In this document: in pieces, positions 37,387 to 49,360 of the stretch
How the letters are laid out: each line of letters opens with the position of its first letter
How positions within the stretch are numbered: position 1 is the stretch's first letter
Assembly (NCBI RefSeq): GCF_000143535.2
Contig: NC_037315.1
Location: 2,356,001 to 2,420,000 of the forward strand
DNA: 64,000 nt
Direction: 5' to 3'
From: Botrytis cinerea B05.10
Taxonomy: Eukaryota; Ascomycota; Leotiomycetes; Helotiales; Sclerotiniaceae
The notes under the pieces: generated by a model
What the model was told of the DNA's origin: nothing
The model's input: the letters and a program-made list of their open reading frames with translations, nothing else
Databases searched by the model: none
Made by a program: the position numbers and the translations under genes

Positions 37387-38722
37387 TCATGTCCTGGGGA
37401 ATCGTAAATGTGGCGAAAAAAATCTTTCAGATTCCAGTAGGAATTCCTCAAAGGAGATTTCTCCATAATGCTTCCATTGGGGGCCATATAATACATATAT
37501 GCCCAGTGCTCGAATGAGAACTCGAATTCTTGAGTATGCATCTTCTATATAGCCAGGGACCAATTGTTCTATAGTTTCATCGAATGCTCGTTTGACTGCA
37601 TCAGCCTCTGGCTGTGTAAGAACGCCTGGCTGATTCCAGAGAAATGAAGGAGGCTCTCTCGTCATGATGCGCGGTAGCTTGTTGCAAGGTTAATTTTATA
37701 GCTATTGCTGTTGGAAATAGGCAATTACTTACAGCTAAAGCATTGTCCCAATCAATAACACCTGACAGACGAACATCACTTCCATGTCGTACAACCAAAA
37801 TATTTCTTGGATGAAAGTCTGGATGCCAAAGTGTCGAGTCTTGATCGCTGAATAAACCTCTTCCAGTCATAACCTGCCATACATACCCGAGTTTTATGCC
37901 TTGATATCTCTGACCCACTGCCTTTAGATCAAAATATCTATCGAATTCTTTCCGCGTCAAGTGAGCGATGAACTTGCTAAATCCAAATTTTGGAATCATT
38001 TTACCCGCTACGTTAAGTTGTTCCACGGCAAGGTTGTAGCAAGCATTGGAGTCTTCTCTGTTCAATGTTTCCGTGTCTGTTTCATTTCTGAGGACACCGT
38101 AGCCTGGAATCTTAACGCTTTCCTTCCTAGCAATGAAATGTGCCATTTGACGCGCAAGTTCACAGTATTGCAATGGAAGGGTGAGAACGTTTGCTGATCG
38201 TCGCATGGTTCGATATAATTTCTCTAGTGTGATCCCAGATATCAATTGCATGATAACATACGGACAAGAAATAGCGTTCCTAAAACCGGAGTCATGCAAA
38301 AAGATATAAGGGATAGGCAAACCGACTCCATGAACTCCGAATTGATATGTCAATGCTACAAGAGTTTTGACTTGCTGATAGATAGGATATTGGCGTTCCT
38401 GAGAAAAATAAATGTATCGAGGGGTCCGTATGCAGAACCTGGGGTGTTGATAGAATGGAGTTTCTTTGCAATCGAATAACACAAGACTGTTATTTCCGCC
38501 TTCTTTGGACCCGCGATACACAGTATTTCCTGGATGTCCACGTTCCAAGAGTAGCGCATTGAGCAATTCTTCACATTCTGAACTCAGTGGAATCGGAAGT
38601 GGAATCATTGTACCTCTCAGTTCGGATGGTGGTGATTGATCTCCTCGAACTCTGTCATGAACTGGTGCGTTTACTGGGGGTTGTAACTCGACTTGTGAAT
38701 TGCGAGCAAGTGGAAGATTCAT
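37387..38722 (-). CDS. APH-like kinase paralogue C (catalytic residues present)
   Basis: Two exons, 38722-37733 and 37677-37387, join to 426 residues with a 55-bp GT-AG intron. The catalytic loop is TLWHPDFHPRNILV and the metal motif GVIDWDNALA. The intron falls immediately after DNALA, and exon 2 starts LPRIMTREPPSFLW. The N-lobe shows REGGNNS-type sequence (SKEGGNNSLVLFDC) and FCIRTPRY. The N-terminal 45 residues before PLSSECEELL are longer than in paralogues A and D. The C-terminus RFPRT lacks the acidic end of B. The role is unknown beyond the family. Confidence 0.85.
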
Positions 38723-39558
38723 ATTGACAGTTTCTAAACACTGGGATTCTGTATTTGATATGGGGATGTTAGTATGTACCTGAAGTGACCTAAAGCTTTG
38801 GTGATGGTACTAACCGAAGATTCTATGAGAAAATGATGGAGACTTACTTGAAATTCCAGAAAGCTTATATATGTGAGGTGATGCAAATTCAGAGAGTTTG
38901 TTAACCTAGCTATAAGGATAAAGGATACTTGATTTCCAAATTTGTAAGACAGTTCATGAAATATTGGGATTCGAGAATTTACAGGAAGATTGCACTTGAA
39001 TCTAAACTCATCTTAGACTATTCATTGTGCTGTAAATCTTCAAGTAGAAGGTTCAATGGTGCTTTATTGCTTAATCAAATTGTTTCAAAGTTACACAGGG
39101 AAAGAGCCCCCATGTCAAGGAATTGGATGCTTATTTAGATGTGCTTCCTCTCGAACTAATGACTTTCATCATTGTGACCGAGCTTAAGATACTAGGAGAA
39201 TGGCGAAGACAGAAATTCAATCCGGAAAGACTGTGCCAGGGAGAAATGTGCATGCTCTCGGGCACTACTTCGATAACATGTGTTTCTGACAAAAGTTTTC
39301 AATTGATCTAGAATATTCGATTATTATCTAGTCTGCGTTGCTTATACTCAATGACCTATCTCGAAAGAAGAAGAACCTTGGTTACAATAACTTCAAAGAA
39401 ATTGATCATAGTTTCTTTAGGGGTATGTTGAAAATGCTGGAACTTCATTGTCTATTTCCCATGCGAGACAATCGCCTGCTTACAATCAAATCTAATCCTT
39501 GTTCTGAATCCTATCCCCAAATTGGTCGCAATGAAACCGCAAAAAAATATCCAGATTC
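38723..39558. other. Spacer between APH-like paralogues C and D
   Basis: No gene seen; it holds the promoter of paralogue C. Confidence 0.5.
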
Positions 39559-40829
39559 CTAGCCCCTTTTCATGAAATCCACCCAATATCTCACCAAAGC
39601 ATCAAACGAAAGCTCAAGGTAATGCTGAAAATTCACCCCAAATACTGCATACATGCATAGAGCTCTAACTGCCTTTCTTATAGGCATACACGCATCATCT
39701 TTATATCCAGGGCGGAGCCTCTCTATCTCATCGTAGAAAGCAGCTGCAATTGCATCCTTCTCACTTTGGCTCTCTGTCATAGACCAGAGCCAAGCGGGAG
39801 GACTTCTGGCCACAATACGAGGAAGCCATAAGAACATTAGTTTAAAAACTCAAGATAAAGTTAGCATAGATGTGAGTGAAAATAATAACTTACTGCCCTG
39901 GCATCGTCCCAATCTATGACTCCAGTGAGCAGAGCATAGTCCTTAGTACTCTCGACCATGATATTCCTCGGGTAAAAGTCTGCATGCCACAGCACGGCCG
40001 GTTCATTTGATAATAGCCCCTTTTCTTCCATCTGCGAGCCTATCTGTCTCAGTTTCTGAATCTTCCAGACTTCAACTGGTGACAATTTGAGAAAGATATC
40101 AGAAGTTCTCTGCATTTGAGCATTCAGAATATTGTTGACCCAATTGGCAAATTTGATCTCTGAGGGAATCTTAATACCGTCGATGGAATGTCGACTTAGC
40201 TGTAAATCGACTTCTAGTTTGATCCCTTTGTGTGGCATATTGGTCGAAGCGATGAACAGCCCGTATCCCGGAAGTTCAGTCTTGTCCATCGCAGCCACGA
40301 AGACAGAAACGCATCTGGCAAATTTGCAACGACGATCTACGTTGCAATTTCGTGGAATCTTGTGTTTCAACCCATTATGCAGCTTGAAAAATTCGAATTC
40401 CAGTGTTTCCCCCTCAACTTGTTCTAGAATTGAATATGGACATTGTATAATATTTTCATAGGTACAATCCCATGCTAAAACGAGCGGGATTGGTAGATTC
40501 CTTTTCTGGCGGAAGTAATCAGTGATAGATACCTCCGATTTCATGTTGTTATCGACGGGAGGGCTGCCTTTAAAATGATTTCTTAGGGAAGTGCGTAATA
40601 CGCAGGCGACTCGTTGGTCTTCACTCGTTGATTTGAGAGGAAGGCAGGTAAATAGAATGGCGGTGTTGTTACCACCGACAAACATTTCCAATTTTCCGAC
40701 CTTGTGAGCGAAATTGATGTCGATACAAAGCTGTTCGATCATTTTTCTGGTATCTTGCATGGATTTGGGTGGAAATAGGTTCTTTGACCCATTGCTGAGT
40801 TCTAAAAGGGGAGGGGCTGCACGTGCCAT
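39559..40829 (-). CDS. APH-like kinase paralogue D; splice acceptor suspect
   Basis: Exon 1 40829-39894 ends at ...IDWDDARA with donor GTAAGT; exon 2 39825-39559 starts LPRIVARSPPAWLW by alignment with paralogue C. Joined length is 400 residues, matching A. The catalytic loop VLWHADFYPRNIMV and the metal motif IDWDDA are intact. The expected acceptor AG before LPRI reads GG, although a CTAAT branch-like sequence sits 10-15 bases upstream and the phase is right. No other AG in this intron keeps the frame. So either a non-canonical GT-GG acceptor is used, or the gene is newly broken there. Confidence 0.7.
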
Positions 40830-41765
40830 ATTTAAATATCTCTAAACTCGAAACTTGCTTATGATATTATATGAGGGAAAGGAGGAAGTGTTAGTACATA
40901 TAATATTGATTAATGAATGAGTAGAGTATTCAATAAGTAGATATTTGATTGAAATTGCACGGACATGAACCAGCCATATGTAAAAAACATCTCAACAACC
41001 GTATCGTTTCAATACCCGAGTCATTTAAACTCGATATGTCTACTACAGCTGTGTGCTTCTATTGAGACCCTGTTATGGCTCACACTAACTGGACGGTTTT
41101 ACTTGTTACTTATTGGTTGTTCATTGTTAGTTCTGAGAGAAGGGAGAAGAAAGATATTTGAGAGGATCAAGAAGATTCTAGCACTGTGAAAATTTCAGAA
41201 ACGAATATCAAAGATTGATAGAATAGCACACACATTATGGAAGTCGGATAAAACAGGCCAATCCAAGACATTCTTGTCATCAACAAAATTAAGCTTGATC
41301 TATCTAAGAGAAAATTCTTTCAATAGAGGGAATCTTTTGAGACTTGGAGACTAGCGACTACGCGCTTAATGTATTATCTTCGCATACATCGCATCCCTGA
41401 GAATGAAAAGAAATCTAAACGCATACATAAAAACTGGGATGAAGGCCAAAAATCAAGTCATCCAGAGAAGGCATATTCAATGACTGTCAAAGGCACAGAA
41501 CTTAAGTTCCTCTAAGTTGTCAGCAATAAAGATGGGATATAGTACTCCTTGGAAACGACTGTATGAAAAGAGCTTTGACATCAACGCCACGGTATATAAA
41601 TCCAAAGAAATTCCAACAAGAATTCAAAATCTGGAAAAGACAGGATATCCGCACAGCACCACAGCACCAGAACTTTTCCCTAAATCCAATAATCCCCGAA
41701 AAAAACTAAAAAAACTCGACTCTCTTTGAAAGAATGTATAATATCGGATAACCAGGAAAAACGAT
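40830..41765. other. Spacer downstream of the regulator gene
   Basis: Includes the promoter of paralogue D. No gene recognised. A 74-codon open frame at 40965-41189 (+) has no domain. Confidence 0.5.
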
Positions 41766-43441
41766 TCAAGGCTTCTTATCTTTTCCCGCAGATCGACTTC
41801 TGAACAAACCCCTCGGAAACGGTGGCACATGAACTGTAGCAGTCTTCACCTTCTCTCTAAGACTCGCTTTCTTCCCTACACCCATACTTGATTGGATCTC
41901 GACTCCAGCTATATCACCATTAGACGGCTGGCTTTCATATGAGTTCTGTCTACCACGAATACTCTCCGGTTGCTCGGACGATCTATCCCTACCCCACCAT
42001 TTAATGAGTGTTCTCTTTTCTTCTTCTGTCAATGGTTTCACTTGGTTGTTGGTGAAATATCCTTGAGTGACGCTTGATGGACGAACGGCTTCCCATTCCA
42101 TCAAGTCTTGTTGACGGTGACGATGTCCCTCTGCTAAAGTTGTCGTGTTTTCCATTGGACTTGAAGATGGGCGGAGTGGGGTAGAGCAGGGCTCTACAAT
42201 ATAGTTTTGTTCTGGAACAACCATATTGTGAGACCAATCTAGCTGCTGGTCTGAAGGTTCCATTGAAGCTTGATTGAATGCGGAAAACCGTTTATCTTCA
42301 AGTTGGAATGTCTCCATTTGCAAAGTATTTGACATCGTGATAGGCTGGTCAATTGGCATGAGATCATTGAATGTAGAACCGGCGGGGTCAAATTGCTCAG
42401 TTCGCGGCCACCATTGATAAGTTTCGTAATTGGGGATATCGAAATTCATCTCATCATAGCCGGCGAGAAAATTCACATCTGAACTTGTAGATAGAACTGA
42501 GCCTATGGAGTCATGTGATCTCGAACTATATTCGAGAGAAGGTGTGGGAAAATCCAACGACTGAGCGCTCGTGTGGAAACCTTCTAACTTGTAGAGTGTT
42601 GCAGGGTCCACAAAAGAAGAGGTGGTCCACCTTGGCGATGGATCTAAAGAAGGTGACGAGTGAATAGTGAGTGTCTCAGGGTCTATCGTGGAGTTCATCT
42701 GACTGGCAGTTTCGGGGTCGGGGATGAAAGAAGAGTGTCGTTTATCTAGAGTCGATTGGGCCTCTACTTTGGCGGCCATGTTTTCTAAACTACTCAGCCG
42801 TTGTTTGTTCCTTGAACATCGTTCGGGATCACACTAGCAAGTATTAGTGCGGCGCCTGAGAATTGAAACTGATGTTCGAGTACCTTCATTTTCTGTTTTC
42901 TATGTCTAGCACATGCAAATCCTCTATTAGCGGCGACTTTTACTCGCTCTTCCTTGTCGTATCTTCTCTTCTTTATTTTGGGACTGAACTCCTTCATATC
43001 GGCATCCCATGTCAAGAACTGAATAGTTCTGCTTTCCGGCATGGAGATACGATGGGAGGCCATGGATCTAGGTTTGACATGTGATGACGATTCTGGCACT
43101 TTCGCGTTTGGTCGCGTGACCTGATCTTCTGAATCCATATGTAACGGCGAGCCATCAAGGCCCATCTGCTCAGAGATTCCATTAGTCTTGGAGTCCTCGG
43201 ATGTTGTATTTTGTCGTTCATTTCGTAGGAATTTCCTAGTGGCAGCTTGCATTTTGCTTCCAAGGTCCTTTTCCAGTGGAAAATAATAACTCAAGGCGAT
43301 AGATAATTCTTTGGATCCAGCCGGGGGATCCCATCGTAGAGTGTGATCATCATTATAGCTTATTACATACTGAGGTAGATCAAAGATTGAAGATTCCCTC
43401 TGAGCTCGATTGCTTTCCTGCTCATGCGGTAAGGAGTCCAT
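41766..43441 (-). CDS. Putative transcriptional regulator with atypical Cys/basic motif
   Basis: Exons 43441-42884 and 42833-41766 join to 541 residues across a 50-bp intron. The splice creates ANRGFACARHRKQKMKCDPE followed by RCSRNKQ. It resembles the basic end of a Zn2Cys6 finger (RHRKQKMKCDPERC) but has too few cysteines for the normal C-x2-C-x6-C pattern, so it may be a degenerate or distinct fungal family. The upstream KIKKRRYDKEERVKVAANRG is basic and looks DNA-binding. The rest is Ser/Thr/Gln-rich and disordered, as in activators. The intron splits the motif exactly between KMK and CDP. The DNA-binding role is inferred. Confidence 0.7.
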
Positions 43442-46400
43442 AATCCGGGGTGCATCTCAATGCAAATGCAGCAGATCGTACCGGGGGATTCAATTTGGAA
43501 GTCCGCTGTACGCGGCTGATGCAGGTACGTACAATACCGGCGCTATCACTACCAGTAGCGATTGAGAGTGGAATCACCTGGGGAACTGGCGGTCAAGAAA
43601 AGTTGATGTAGAAATACTTAGGACAAAGCGAAATAATCCAGTGGCAGTGACTGAGATCAGATGAATGAGACAAACCACTGGTAGAGATCATCCAAACGGT
43701 TGTGGAGTGGGAGAAATGAAACAAAACGAGGGAATCCCAAAATCTTACTCGTAGAGGTTCTTCCCCTTCATCCCAAATTCTGTACCATGTCATGTTACTC
43801 CGAGGTTGCTTTTGCTTTGACCGTGTCCCAATACGGATAGTGCCAGGGATCAAGTCCGAGGTGGCGCAGTTGACGGTCACGTGATATGGTATAAGCCACT
43901 TTGGGTTATCTTGTTCCATCCTCCACTCAATCCTGGATCACTGAATCAATGTACCACACCACACCACTGCCACTGTGAAATGCGTGCGGCTAGGCCGTCC
44001 TTGGATGAGAAGGGGCACATTCTATACACGATGTGACGGGTACCGAGCATGCTTTTCTAGAGGCTTTATGGCGAGATGGGCAAACGAGGATGTCCATAAA
44101 TGTGGTCTTGAGTTTGCGCGCGTTTGGTTTGGCTACTCCCAGCAGGGTCTGGTAACCGGTGGGAGTGGCTGATTTGGAGACGAATGAGGTATGCATAGGA
44201 TGCTAATGTGGGATTGTGCGACAATCTTAATAGGCTGGTGGTGAAGAAAGACATAACCACAGGCAAGCAAGTGTTGCTATGGCAATGAAAGATCAAATGT
44301 AGTACTCGCTGTATCAGTATCATGGCGAATGTCCAAGTGGATCCATCATCTCTGCAACGATGATTAATGAATTTTCTAGAAGAACAGAGTGGAGATTGTA
44401 GGTATTGATTGATGTTGCACGTCTAGATTAAACGAGATGGAGATGTGTATTAAGGGTTAGGTCAAGTTACCCCTAAGTGTCATAAATCATTATTTCAACC
44501 TAGATCACTGCTCATGCCTGCGCTTGGTACAATGCTTGAAAACAAGATTATCGACATCACAACGATTGATACGGAATGCTCTGATAGCGCCGAGTGTATG
44601 GAAGCGCTTACTGGAGCAGGAAGTGGAGTTACTGTATTTACTGCACCAAAGGTCGAAGAAAACTGTGCGAACGAAGTGAATAACTTCAATTCAATTACCA
44701 CTGTAATATAGCAACTGTAATAAAGCCCTAAGCGAATGCGAAAGAGACTAGCTCTTTTAGTAAGCCTTTATAAGGCTTACTACTTTCAATACGTAGCTAG
44801 CTCTTTAGACAGAATACAATTAGACATACAGGACCTACGATATTCGTGGGTGCTACGTCTTCCGTATCCTTCTCGTACCAACAAAAACAGTCTCAATTCG
44901 AACGCTGCCACAAATAGTGTGGGCAAGGACATGCTGAAATTAAACATATTTCAATGTCACCGTAAACAGAATGATTCAGCCTTCGGACCCAAAAATGAGG
45001 GCTATTGGGCCGTTGCATCTGGATCCGATTGACATAGCAAGAAAAGTTTCAAAACTAGCGAATATCAAAGCGTCGAGTCTGGAAGTAGGTGTGCCATAAA
45101 CCTGGAATACTTTTACAGCGAAGTGGAAGAGTTTTTTGCTGTGTACATCGAGTACTGGGAAGCAAATGATAGTAGTGATGGCTTCTATAGCAAAATAATA
45201 CAGACTTTGAATGATATTGTGGACTTTTCTATTGAAAAAGCTATCAATGAAAATATTGCTGACAATTGGGGAGATGAGTATAGATCAATAGGAAATGCCA
45301 CAGTGATTCTTGTGTTGGTTGGAATTTGTAGGAAGCTTATTACAGCTCTCCTTGATTGGTTAACAAATAACAATTAATTATTAGTCTTTCAACATGAACT
45401 CGCTTTTACAAAATCAATATCAGATACTTGCTCTTGATGTTCCAATCAAGAAATGACATTTATATTTAATGGGAACAGCCAAGGAAAGCATGAATTGTGG
45501 ATCAAATGTTATAAATCCTGATTTTAAGGGCGTAAGCCACCACCTATCCTTTGGGTAGATTATATAATCTTGGGCTTGATTATATATTATGTGTGCAATG
45601 TACACATAATCTGAAGCAAGGTAGCGGGTCTGTGGGAAAGCACTCTCGAGGGCTTGAGGGCACCAACTTTCGATCGTACACCTTTGAATCATGTGATTTC
45701 CGATATATGACCTTTGACTATGTAATTAGAACTTTGGCCAGTCAAAACCTCTATTACACTCTCCAATCGTATAGTATAGCTTTCAGTTGTATAATCGAAG
45801 CTTAAGACAATCGAAATCACTATAATATATAACTCGCTTGCTTGAGCTTACATCGTTTGACATAATTTTCGAACTCGGTCAAATTGTTGGAAAATCGAAA
45901 TAACAATAGAACATGTCTTGAACCTTATTCACTTCTAGTTATATGTATATATCACTTCGTTCTCAGATAGTATTCTCGGATATAATAGTTTGATATAATG
46001 CTTTTTGATTCTTGTAAATCATTCTATCAAGATTATATCCAGTTAAGCTTATGAGTAGCACGTTTAAAATGTTACGTCTTAGACCGAGGGCAAATTCGAT
46101 TTCAGTATTGCTATATATCATAATTCAGTAATCGTTATTAGACTCTATAGAATTACGAATCGCCCGACCCTACTTCAAATTCTGAGAGATATCAACTGTA
46201 AGTTCAAAAACATCTGTCTGTTAACATGCTGTCGGGATATTGATCATGTGATCATAAAGAGGGAGCCGTATTGACTAGCGCGGGCGCTAGCTCCTACCTA
46301 AAAACGTACATAGCTTTACATAGTAAATGGATTAAGAACGATTACAACCACAATAGACTAAAGTACTTTACACTTACCAACCAAGTTGATACCAACACAT

Positions 46401-47243
46401 GCATTCCAAACACCTATAGAAGAATCTGACATATAATTTTGGTAAGGGAATCTCATTGTAGTGTTCTGGTATTTTCGTTTTGATGGACTCCTTTATTGAC
46501 TTCGTTTCGAAATCGACAAGACTATTCCATCCCCCAATCTCTCTCGGGAGACACTCAAGATTTTCCCCTCATATCTATACCGCTTCTTTCATGACTTCTT
46601 CAGCCAGACGGAGATGTTGCGGAATAATGCCAATTCTGTGCGGATCGGATGTTGCGGGATACTACCCTCAAATCATTATCCTTACGCAACAACATCGAAA
46701 ACCTAATTGGCGAATCCACTCAAACCCCATAAATAATCCTCATTTGATCCACTCCAAACGAACCCGAACTTTGATAATTGCTGATTTTTGATTATGAGAA
46801 TCTGACCATTTGTTCTTTATCTGATCGATCCTTCTCGTTCGATTGCTCTAGACTGCTTCTAAGAGTTTCCAATCAGAGTTAGGCTCAACATGTCTCAATA
46901 CTACATGCCAACATGTCTACGTTCGTAAGCATGTACATATGCAATGTTCAAACCTTAACAATTGGATGGTGGTGGAATGACCATCTCCGCTGTGGAAAAG
47001 TTTCTATTCCGCTCTTATCCCGATCCTCCTTCCTTGTTACTCGGGTTCCATCACATCACGGACGGGATATAGATAACCGGGACGTACGGTTTTTTGATCG
47101 TTTTGAACTTCTTCATTTACCGCGTGAACAAAAAGGAAGGGCTGGCCGAAGCTCGAATTTTAAAGAAATCTCCCGATTCGGATCAAGAGCTAATTGACAG
47201 GATTGATATTCTTGCTGCTCTTTTGGCTGCCTGGAGAGTTGCC
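43442..47243. other. Gene-poor region, 3.8 kb
   Basis: Between the regulator and transporter genes. Short open frames at 43593-43919 (-), 44514-44711 (+), 45123-45377 (+, starting GTG, 84 codons, hydrophobic near its end) and 46480-46791 (+) lack domains; the 45123 frame is the most protein-like, but I do not call it a gene. Dispersed-repeat copy 1 lies at 44675-44880. The part 45,380-46,440 is A+T-rich and relic-like. The 46,900-47,240 part is the transporter promoter. Confidence 0.5.
44675..44880 (+). repeat. Dispersed repeat, copy 1
   Basis: About 200 bp aligning by eye with 56,163-56,338. Shared blocks in order: ACTTCAATTCAAT; GCGAATRCGAAA; a hairpin near AGTA(A)GCCT...AGGC(C)TACT; TAGCYAGCYCTTTAGACAGA; GGAMCCTA; CGTATYCTTCTCGTAC. 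The hairpin AGTAAGCCTT-TAT-AAGGCTTACT at 44759-44781 is a perfect inverted repeat. Differences are mostly transitions, in keeping with RIP decay. I cannot tell the element class; no ORF survives. Confidence 0.6.
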
Positions 47244-48949
47244 ATGGAGACTCCCTTATCGTCAACTTCCTCTTCCGAGATGATGGCAGGCCATGAGTCT
47301 CTCAATATTGAGAAGGAAAAATCTAGACCCGAGAACGCCCACCCGAACACTCTCACTCCTGTTCAAAGCAAAATCGAACACTTTAATTCGCGCCCCCGAG
47401 AGTTTACTTTCATCGCAATAATATGTATGGCCCAACTTATGACGCAAGCCGCATTGGGTCAAGCGATTGCTCCATTACACATCATTGGATCTAGTTTTGG
47501 CGTCACAAATCCTGGACAGCTGAGTATGCTCCTCCATGTTCTGTTTGCTATTTGAATTGTAACTAATATTTCGTGGTAAGGCTGGTTTGCTGCTGCATAC
47601 TCACTGACGGTCGGTACATTCATTATTATTGCGGGACGTCTAGGAGATCTCTATGGCCACAAACTGCTCTTCATAAGTGGTTTCTTTTGGTTCGCACTTT
47701 GGTCACTTCTAGCTGGTTTCAGCGCGTACTCGAATGCAATCTTCTTCGATGTTGCTCGTGCCCTTCAAGGAATTGGACCGGCTTTTCTTTTGCCAAATGC
47801 TCTGGCAATCCTTGCTCGTATCTATGAGCCAGGAAGGAAGAAGGAGATGATTTTTAGTCTCTTTGGTGCCACAGCTCCAACAGGCTTTACTCTCGGTGCA
47901 ACTTTCTCGAGCATATTTGCGGAATTTGTCTGGTGGCCTTGGGCGTACTGGGTTACTGCTATGGTTTGCGTCCTACTCGCTATAGTAGGCCTTGTTGTCA
48001 TTCCCCACACACCACCTCCACAATTTGATCGTTCAGTCAGTATGTTCAAGCGAGCTGATGGTCTCGGAGCCTTGACCGGAGTTGCAGGATTGGTCCTGGT
48101 TAACTTTTCATGGAATCAAGGACCTGTAATTGGCTGGACTACCGTTTATGTTTATGTTATTCTGATTATTGGGGCTCTTGTGCTCGGACTTTTCGCATTC
48201 ATCGAATCTCGTGCGCCATACCCATTGGTACCATTTGGTGCGTTTAACTCTCACACTGGTTACACACTTGCATGTATTGCAGGTGGATGGGCTAGTTTCG
48301 GGATCTGGATCTTCTACTTCTGGCAATTGTTGGAGGAGATTAGGGGGATCAGTCCACTCCTCGCATCGGCAATGGTCTCGCCTACAACTATAAGCGGACT
48401 TTGTGCATCATTGACTACGGGAAAGATCCTTAGCAAAGTCCCAGCCAGTACTGTGATGATGATTGCTATGACCGGCTTTCTCATTGGATCAATTCTGATG
48501 GCCACGGTTCCTATCAATCAAACATATTGGGCACAAACTTTCGTTGCATGTGTTGTAACTCCTTGGGGAATGTAAGTTCAAAAATTATCCTTTCTCCGAA
48601 GTATTGAATGTCAAATGCTAATGAAATCAGGGATATGTCATTCCCAGCAGCAACGATTCTCCTAAGCGATTCCATGCATAAAGATCACCAAGGGCTCGCC
48701 GCCTCTCTTGTCAACACGGTCGTCAATTACTCAATCTCGATCGGTTTAGGTATTGCCGGAACTGTAGAAGTCCAGATTAATAACGGCGGAAAGAATCCCA
48801 AAGATCTTCTGAAAGGATACCGTGGAGCTCAGTATGTAGGAATTGGACTGGCGGGACTGGGCGTGGCTTGCTCAATCATGTTTTCGTTGTCGGAGAGGAG
48901 GAAGCGGGCTAAGGATAGGAAGGAGGAGGGGCGGATAGAGGAACCTTGA
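47244..48949 (+). CDS. DHA2-family major facilitator transporter
   Basis: Exons 47244-47523, 47581-48571 and 48631-48949 give 529 residues. The family is the MFS drug:H+ antiporter DHA2 group, close to Atr1/YOR378W (Amf1)-type proteins; the substrate is unknown. Motif A-like IIAGRLGDLYGHK follows the second membrane span; RALQGIGPAFLLPNALAIL follows, then APTGFTLGAT. About 12-14 membrane spans are visible. Splice phases are confirmed by NPGQLSWFAAAYSLTVG and TPWGMDMSFPAATIL. The soluble N-terminal 60 residues end in EFTFIAI. I chose the ATG of METPLSSTSS. A Zn2Cys6 regulator starts 411 bp downstream on the same strand. Confidence 0.9.
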
Positions 48950-49360
48950 TTTGTTGACGAAGCGATTGATTTTTATATATACCCTGGAAGTTTGCAGCTG
49001 CTGTTGCTTGAGTAGCATTTGATAGATTATGTGCTGTACTGTCACAAAACAAGAGTAACGAGAATAACAAGAAGATATACAATAAACCTTCATTTACGCA
49101 CAGCAACAATGTTTTGATGATATCCAAGCCAAGGTAGTGGAGCCAGATTGATGAATAAGTACCGGGAGCACTAACCCCACATCAGTTAGCCAAGATCTAA
49201 CTCCGACCGGAAAAGTCACTTTTTCTCCAACTCCAACTTTCCCATTCATCATCACATATTGAATCAAAATGTATCCGTCAAACAATTTGTCGACTTCAAT
49301 ACAAGTTGTGTATACTTCATTGCGAGTCAAGTTGAAGAGCGATTTCTCAGCTGTCAAATA
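48950..49360. promoter_or_regulatory. Spacer between transporter and regulator
   Basis: A 411-bp spacer containing the transporter 3' end and the regulator promoter. No distinct operator is recognised. Confidence 0.45.

Noticed and set aside
45123..45377. 84-codon frame with a hydrophobic end
   Set aside because: It starts with GTG, not ATG, in a gene-poor, relic-like region; no family recognised.
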